Shown piece by piece: positions 59,897-64,000 of a stretch of 64,000 nt of DNA. The notes beneath the pieces were generated by a model. It was given only the letters and a program-made list of their open reading frames with translations. It searched no databases and was not told the DNA's origin. The position numbers and the translations under genes were made by a program. Location: contig NZ_DF158898.1 in NCBI RefSeq assembly GCF_000307265.1, positions 329,719 to 393,718 of the forward strand, read 5' to 3'. Position 1 is the first letter of the stretch, and each line of letters opens with the position of its first letter. Source of the DNA: Oscillibacter ruminantium GH1 (GTDB lineage: Bacteria; Bacillota; Clostridia; Oscillospirales; Oscillospiraceae).

Positions 59897-61579
59897 TTAC
59901 AGCTTTTTGCGGTAGGCCTCCGCCTCGTCCAAAAGTTCTCCCGCGCTTTGCAGCAGCGCGTCCGTCACCTTGCTGCCGCCGGTAAGACGGGCCAGCTCCG
60001 CCATGCGCCGCTGACGGTCCAGCTGGACAACCTCTGTGAAGGTTCTTCCCTCGCGTTCTCCCTTTTCCACGGAAAAGTGGGAGTCCGCCATAGCGGCCAA
60101 CTGAGGCAGATGGGTCACGCACAACACCTGCTTATGCCGTGAAACCTGAGCCAGCTTCTCCGCCACTTTTTGCGCCGCCCGACCGCTGACGCCGGTATCC
60201 ACTTCGTCGAAGACCAGCGTTCCCACCCGCTCCTGTTCCGCCAGCACATTTTTCAGCGCCAGCATAATGCGGGCAAGTTCGCCGCCAGAGGCAATTCGGG
60301 CAATGGGCTTCAAATCCTCGCCGGCGTTTGCAGACATCAGAAACCGAATGGCGTCGCATCCGTCCGGCACCGGTTCCTTGGGCATAAATTCGATGGAAAA
60401 ACGGACCCGATTCATATCCAGATCCTTCAGCTCCTTCAGAATCCGCTGCTCCAACTCTGAGGCAGCAGCTTTCCGGGCCTTTGTCAGCGCTGCGCCTGCG
60501 GCGCTCACCGCTTTTTGCGCCTTGACCAGTTGGCCCTCTAACCGGACCAGCGTATCGTCGGCTGTCTCGATCTCGTCCAGCTCCCGGCGGCTGCGATTCA
60601 GATACTCCAGCATCTCCTCAACCGTGGCGCCGTACTTTTTCTTGAGGCGGTACAGCTGGTCGGACCGGCTTTCCACCTGATCCAGCTCCTCCGGTGAGAA
60701 GTCAAACTCCCCCACAAGATCCCGCACTGTCTCCGCAAGGTCATACGCTTCACAGCGCAGCTGTTCCAGCCGATTCCAAATCTCTTCCAGCCGCCCGTTG
60801 TGTCCTTTCACATGGGTCAAGGCGTTTTCCGCCTCCTGAAGCAGGGCCACGGCTCCACCAGTCTCGTCATCCCCGTTGAGGCAATGATCCGCCCCGCTGA
60901 CCGCCGACAGGTACTTTTCCCCATTCCGCAAAAGATCCCGTCGCTCCTGCAACTCCTCGTCCTCGCCGGAACGCAACTCAGCTCGCTCCAACTCGTCAAT
61001 CTGAAAATGGAGGCTGTCCACCTTCCGGGCTTTTTCCGCCTCGTCCATCCGCAGAGCGTCCATGCTCCGGCGCAGTTCCGCCATGGCATCATAAACGCCC
61101 CGGTACTCGTTCAGGGCGCTTTCCAGCCGACCAAAACGGTCCAGATATGCGCCGTGCTGTTCCTCGTCCAAAAGCTGCTGACCGTCGTGTTGACCGTGGA
61201 TGTTCAGAAGGTTTGCCCCCAGTGCCCTCAGCTGGGACACCGTGACAGGCCGACCGTTGATGCGGCAGAAATTCTTTCCGTCTCCGTCGATCTCGCGCTG
61301 GATCATCAAAAGCCCGTCCTCATCCGGCTCTGCACCGCATTCCGCAAGGCCCGGAAGATCACTGGACACACCGGAAAACTCCGCGCTGACCACCGCTTTT
61401 TTGCTGCCGGTGCGGATCAAATCCCGAGAGGTCCTACCCCCCAGCACCGCGCCCATAGCATCGATTACGATGGACTTGCCCGCGCCAGTTTCGCCGGTCA
61501 GGGCGTTGAAGCCCGGACGGAACTGAATATCCGCCTGCTCGATCACCGCAATATTCTCAATGTGCAGCAGTTCCAGCAT
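59897..61579 (-). CDS. recN: DNA repair protein RecN
   Basis: The 560-residue SMC-like ATPase binds DNA ends in double-strand break repair. Walker A GETGAGKS is near the N-terminus, a coiled-coil arm lies in the middle and the ABC signature region (RIASGGELARIMLALK) lies before Walker B. It ends the tlyA-nadK-argR-recN series. Confidence 0.95.
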   Translation of the reverse strand: MLELLHIENIAVIEQADIQFRPGFNALTGETGAGKSIVIDAMGAVLGGRTSRDLIRTGSKKAVVSAEFSGVSSDLPGLAECGAEPDEDGLLMIQREIDGDGKNFCRINGRPVTVSQLRALGANLLNIHGQHDGQQLLDEEQHGAYLDRFGRLESALNEYRGVYDAMAELRRSMDALRMDEAEKARKVDSLHFQIDELERAELRSGEDEELQERRDLLRNGEKYLSAVSGADHCLNGDDETGGAVALLQEAENALTHVKGHNGRLEEIWNRLEQLRCEAYDLAETVRDLVGEFDFSPEELDQVESRSDQLYRLKKKYGATVEEMLEYLNRSRRELDEIETADDTLVRLEGQLVKAQKAVSAAGAALTKARKAAASELEQRILKELKDLDMNRVRFSIEFMPKEPVPDGCDAIRFLMSANAGEDLKPIARIASGGELARIMLALKNVLAEQERVGTLVFDEVDTGVSGRAAQKVAEKLAQVSRHKQVLCVTHLPQLAAMADSHFSVEKGEREGRTFTEVVQLDRQRRMAELARLTGGSKVTDALLQSAGELLDEAEAYRKKL

Positions 61580-61682
61580 GACCCCGATCCCCTTTTCTCT
61601 TTTTGTCGTTAATTGGAAAGCAGCGTCTCTCAGGCATTACGTCCGCCAAAGCGCCCGCTTATCTCTGCAAAGCGAATCCCCT

Positions 61683-62138
61683 TTACATATTAATCATTTC
61701 CTGAATTTCCTCGCAGAAGGTATCGGCAGAAGGGGTGTCCTTCATCACCAAAAACGCCGTGTCGTCTCCTGCAAGGCTTCCCATCATATAGCTCAGGTCC
61801 ATATCGTCCAGCGCAGCGCAAGCGGCGCTGGCAAGTCCCGGCATCGTTTTTACCACCACGATGTTCTGCGCGCTGTCGATGCTGGTGATGCTCTCCCGGA
61901 AGATCGTCCGCAGCTTCTCCGCGAAGTTCAGCCGCGTCCGGTTTCCAGAGACAGAATATTTATACACGCCATGTCCCACCGGCTCCTTGATCAGGTGCAT
62001 CTGCTTGATGTCCCGGGAAATGGTGGCCTGTGTGCTGGAAACCCCCCGTTCCTGCAAGCGGGTCAACAGCTGTTCCTGCGTCTCGATATTCTCCTGTCCA
62101 ATGATCTCCAAGATCAGCATTTGCCGTTCATTTTTCAT
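61683..62138 (-). CDS. argR: Arginine repressor ArgR
   Basis: The 151-residue protein has an N-terminal winged helix (ISRDIKQMHL) and a C-terminal arginine-binding hexamerisation domain (LASAACAALDDM, GDDTAFLV). The ATG at 62138 follows GGGAGGACAGGAAG and overlaps the nadK end by 11 bases. Confidence 0.95.
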   Translation of the reverse strand: MKNERQMLILEIIGQENIETQEQLLTRLQERGVSSTQATISRDIKQMHLIKEPVGHGVYKYSVSGNRTRLNFAEKLRTIFRESITSIDSAQNIVVVKTMPGLASAACAALDDMDLSYMMGSLAGDDTAFLVMKDTPSADTFCEEIQEMINM

Positions 62139-63015
62139 CTTCCTGTCCTCCCGGCAGCATTTTTTTCGCAAAAATTTCGCAAAAACTTTTTTCTGTCAAC
62201 CGCACTAGTTTCAAGCAATATTTGGACCGACGAACCTGCACCTCATCCTCGGCGTGAAGGGAGAAGCCCCGGCTCTCGTCCACGAACAGATACACCGGTT
62301 TGCGTCCGTTTCGCTCCATGCGAATGGACAGCGTATGTCTCGGCGAAAGAACATACGACGAAAAACGCATATTATGCGTACAGATTGGGCAGACCACCAT
62401 GGCCTCCGCGTCCGGCTCCACCACGGGGCCTCCGGCAGAGAGCGAGTACGCCGTGGACCCGGTGGGAGTTGCGATAATAACGCCGTCGCCTGCAATGTCG
62501 GCCAGATGATGGCCGTCGGACTCGATGCGCAGGTGAATTACATGTGAGATGGGGCCTTCGCGGATAACCGCGTCGTTCAGCCCCAGATTCGTATAGACGG
62601 ATCGACCGTCCCTCAGAACGGACACGTCCAGCATCATCCGGTTCTCCATGTCAAAGTCCCAAGTTTCCAACCGCCGCAGCATCTCCAGCTCCCCAAGCTC
62701 TAACTCAGCGATAAAACCGAGACTGCCGGTGTTAACACCCAGAACCGGAACCTTGTTCAGCGCCGCCAGTTTTGCCAGATGCAAAATCGTGCCGTCGCCG
62801 CCAAAGGTAATCATCAGATCCGCAGAGCGCAGTTCCTGTGTCAGCGGGCGCACATCCAGATCGCCGAAAGTCCCCTCCCGTTGATCGCGGAATGGGGAGC
62901 ACACCACCGTCCGAAAACCGCTTTTGCGCAAAATGGATTGGGCGGCTTTTGTGGCACTCATGTCCCGGTCCCGGCTGGGATTGGGACAAAGAATGATCTT
63001 TTTTCCATCTTTCAT
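62128..63015 (-). CDS. nadK: NAD kinase
   Basis: The enzyme makes NADP from NAD. The 295-residue protein has GGDGT and NTGSLGF, and the GSTAYSLSAGGP substrate loop. It overlaps tlyA by four bases (ATGA). Confidence 0.96.
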   Translation of the reverse strand: MKDGKKIILCPNPSRDRDMSATKAAQSILRKSGFRTVVCSPFRDQREGTFGDLDVRPLTQELRSADLMITFGGDGTILHLAKLAALNKVPVLGVNTGSLGFIAELELGELEMLRRLETWDFDMENRMMLDVSVLRDGRSVYTNLGLNDAVIREGPISHVIHLRIESDGHHLADIAGDGVIIATPTGSTAYSLSAGGPVVEPDAEAMVVCPICTHNMRFSSYVLSPRHTLSIRMERNGRKPVYLFVDESRGFSLHAEDEVQVRRSKYCLKLVRLTEKSFCEIFAKKMLPGGQEDEK

Positions 63016-63836
63016 GCTTCCACACCTCCTCGCTCCGGTAAAACCGCATGAGACTCGTCTACCAGAGTTTGCAGGTCAAACGTCGCATCTCCTTCTGACG
63101 CACCGCACTGCAAAAAGCCAAGATATTCGATGTTTCCTTCAGGGCCGCGAATGGGAGAATACGTCAGGCCAAGAACTGTAAAGTCTGATTCCTTTGCATG
63201 ATCTAAAAAGTGCTCCAGCACTTCCCGATGAACCGCAGGATCCCGGACCACGCCTTTTTTTCCGACCTTTTCCCTCCCCGCCTCAAACTGCGGCTTCACA
63301 AGGCAAACTACATGGCCGGTTGGCTTCAAAAGTCCCCGCAGGGCCGGCAGAATCAGCTTCAAAGAGATAAAGCTCACATCCACGCTGGCAAAATCCAGCT
63401 CATCCGGCACCTGCTCATGGGTAAGATACCGGGCGTTGGTTCGCTCCAGACACATTACCCGTTCATCTGACCGCAGCTTCCAAGCCAGCTGTCCGTACCC
63501 CACATCCACGGCGTAAACCTTTACCGCACCGTTTTGAAGCATACAGTCGGTAAATCCGCCGGTGGACGCGCCAATATCGCCGCAGATTGTTCCTTGCAGG
63601 TCGATGGGAAAGGTCTCCATGGCCTTTTCCAGCTTTAGTCCACCCCGGCTCACATAGGCCAGTGCATTTCCCCGCACCTCGATTTCCGCGTCGGCAGGAT
63701 AAGCGGTCCCGGGCTTGTCCGCCCGCTGGCCTTTTACAAACACCAAACCGCTCATGATGGTGGCCTGCGCCTTTTGTCTGCTCTCCTGTAATCCGCGCTC
63801 CACCAACAGCACGTCCAGCCGTTTCTTATCACTCAT
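63012..63836 (-). CDS. tlyA: TlyA family rRNA 2'-O-methyltransferase
   Basis: The 274-residue protein has an S4 RNA-binding domain (RLDVLLVERGLQESRQKAQA) and an FtsJ-like methyltransferase domain (GASTGGFTDCML). Homologues methylate 16S and 23S rRNA cytidines. It lies between the partial gene at the edge and nadK. Confidence 0.94.
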   Translation of the reverse strand: MSDKKRLDVLLVERGLQESRQKAQATIMSGLVFVKGQRADKPGTAYPADAEIEVRGNALAYVSRGGLKLEKAMETFPIDLQGTICGDIGASTGGFTDCMLQNGAVKVYAVDVGYGQLAWKLRSDERVMCLERTNARYLTHEQVPDELDFASVDVSFISLKLILPALRGLLKPTGHVVCLVKPQFEAGREKVGKKGVVRDPAVHREVLEHFLDHAKESDFTVLGLTYSPIRGPEGNIEYLGFLQCGASEGDATFDLQTLVDESHAVLPERGGVEA

Positions 63837-63880
63837 GGTTATCCTCCCTGCGCTCTTTTACACAAAAAAGCGCGGTCTCC

Positions 63881-64000
63881 TCACTGGATTCCCTCCAAAA
63901 TGGTTTTGACAATTCCTTCGGCGTCCAATCCCAGACTGTGTTCCAGTTCCGTCACAGATCCCGCAGGAATAAAGTTACCGCCCAGATTTTTAAAAATGAT
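63881..64000 (-). CDS. dxs: Partial gene, probably the C-terminus of 1-deoxyxylulose-5-phosphate synthase
   Basis: The last 39 codons of a leftward gene are in the window (ends GLDAEGIVKTILEGIQ). The FIPAGSV-x-ELE and LGLDAEGIV stretch resembles the tail of Dxs, and dxs commonly precedes tlyA in Clostridia. A transketolase C-terminal half is the main alternative, as only a short segment is visible. Confidence 0.55.
   Translation of the reverse strand: MIFKNLGGNFIPAGSVTELEHSLGLDAEGIVKTILEGIQ

Noticed and set aside
1-64000. CRISPR arrays, rRNA and tRNA genes
   Set aside because: I looked for regularly spaced repeats, rRNA cores and tRNA-like cloverleaves with T-loop signatures and saw none that I could support.

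Overview
The window reads as a piece of the chromosome of an anaerobic, spore-forming Firmicute of the Oscillospiraceae type (Oscillibacter / Dysosmobacter / Lawsonibacter-like). The evidence is the core Clostridia gene order, a moderately high GC content, AGGAGG-type ribosome sites with frequent TTG and GTG starts, many sporulation genes (CotJ proteins, CwlD, SpoIVA, a SipL-like SPOCS/LysM protein, SpoVM, YtfJ), a PPi-type phosphofructokinase and a butyryl-CoA:acetate CoA-transferase-like enzyme. The genus is inferred; no rRNA gene is present to settle it.

Layout. 1-3.8 kb: a zinc-ribbon protein, a cotJ operon in which CotJA and CotJB are fused and CotJC is reduced to a 49-codon stub, then cwlD and radA. 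3.8-7.1 kb: accessory DNA with a broken small gene and a compact element bounded by direct repeats (about 4315-7081). The element carries a phiX174/pC194-type rolling-circle initiator, a catalytic-domain-only tyrosine recombinase, a probable nick site, an array of very GC-rich hairpins, and an outward-facing promoter at each end. 7.1-11.2 kb: a chromosomal Xer-like recombinase, a 35-residue Cys-rich peptide, an SLH-GH18 protein and an Amidase_6-like protein. 11.3-14.7 kb: an AT-richer block with a sigma-70 factor, MgtC, an unknown protein and ribosomal protein L25/Ctc behind a probable attenuator.

14.8-24.5 kb: divergent fba and pfp, coaX, spoIVA, a polar amino-acid ABC transporter, the SipL-like gene, spoVM and a small membrane protein. 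24.6-41.8 kb: one long leftward gene train from cdaA to rsgA (c-di-AMP synthesis, RNase, RemA, gmk, rpoZ, priA, def, fmt, rsmB, rlmN, prpC, prkC, rsgA). It keeps much of the Bacillus yloC-to-rsgA order but has no coaBC, rpe or thiN inside it. spoVM lies just beyond its terminator.

41.9-64 kb: a cysteine desulfurase-like gene with a DUF3343 partner, carD-ispD-ispF, the CoA-transferase, an IspH-S1 fusion with plsC, cmk, a flavoprotein and an RpiR regulator, the S2P-scpA-scpB-DUF2953-ytfJ-dacF-rluB cluster, a CyuA/UPF0597 enzyme, and the tlyA-nadK-argR-recN cluster, with a gene end (probably dxs) at the right edge. SpoIVA, SipL and SpoVM, the three proteins that anchor the spore coat, are encoded within 6 kb of each other. 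The most unusual parts are the small rolling-circle element with its hairpin array, the reduced cotJ operon, and several regulatory DNA elements.
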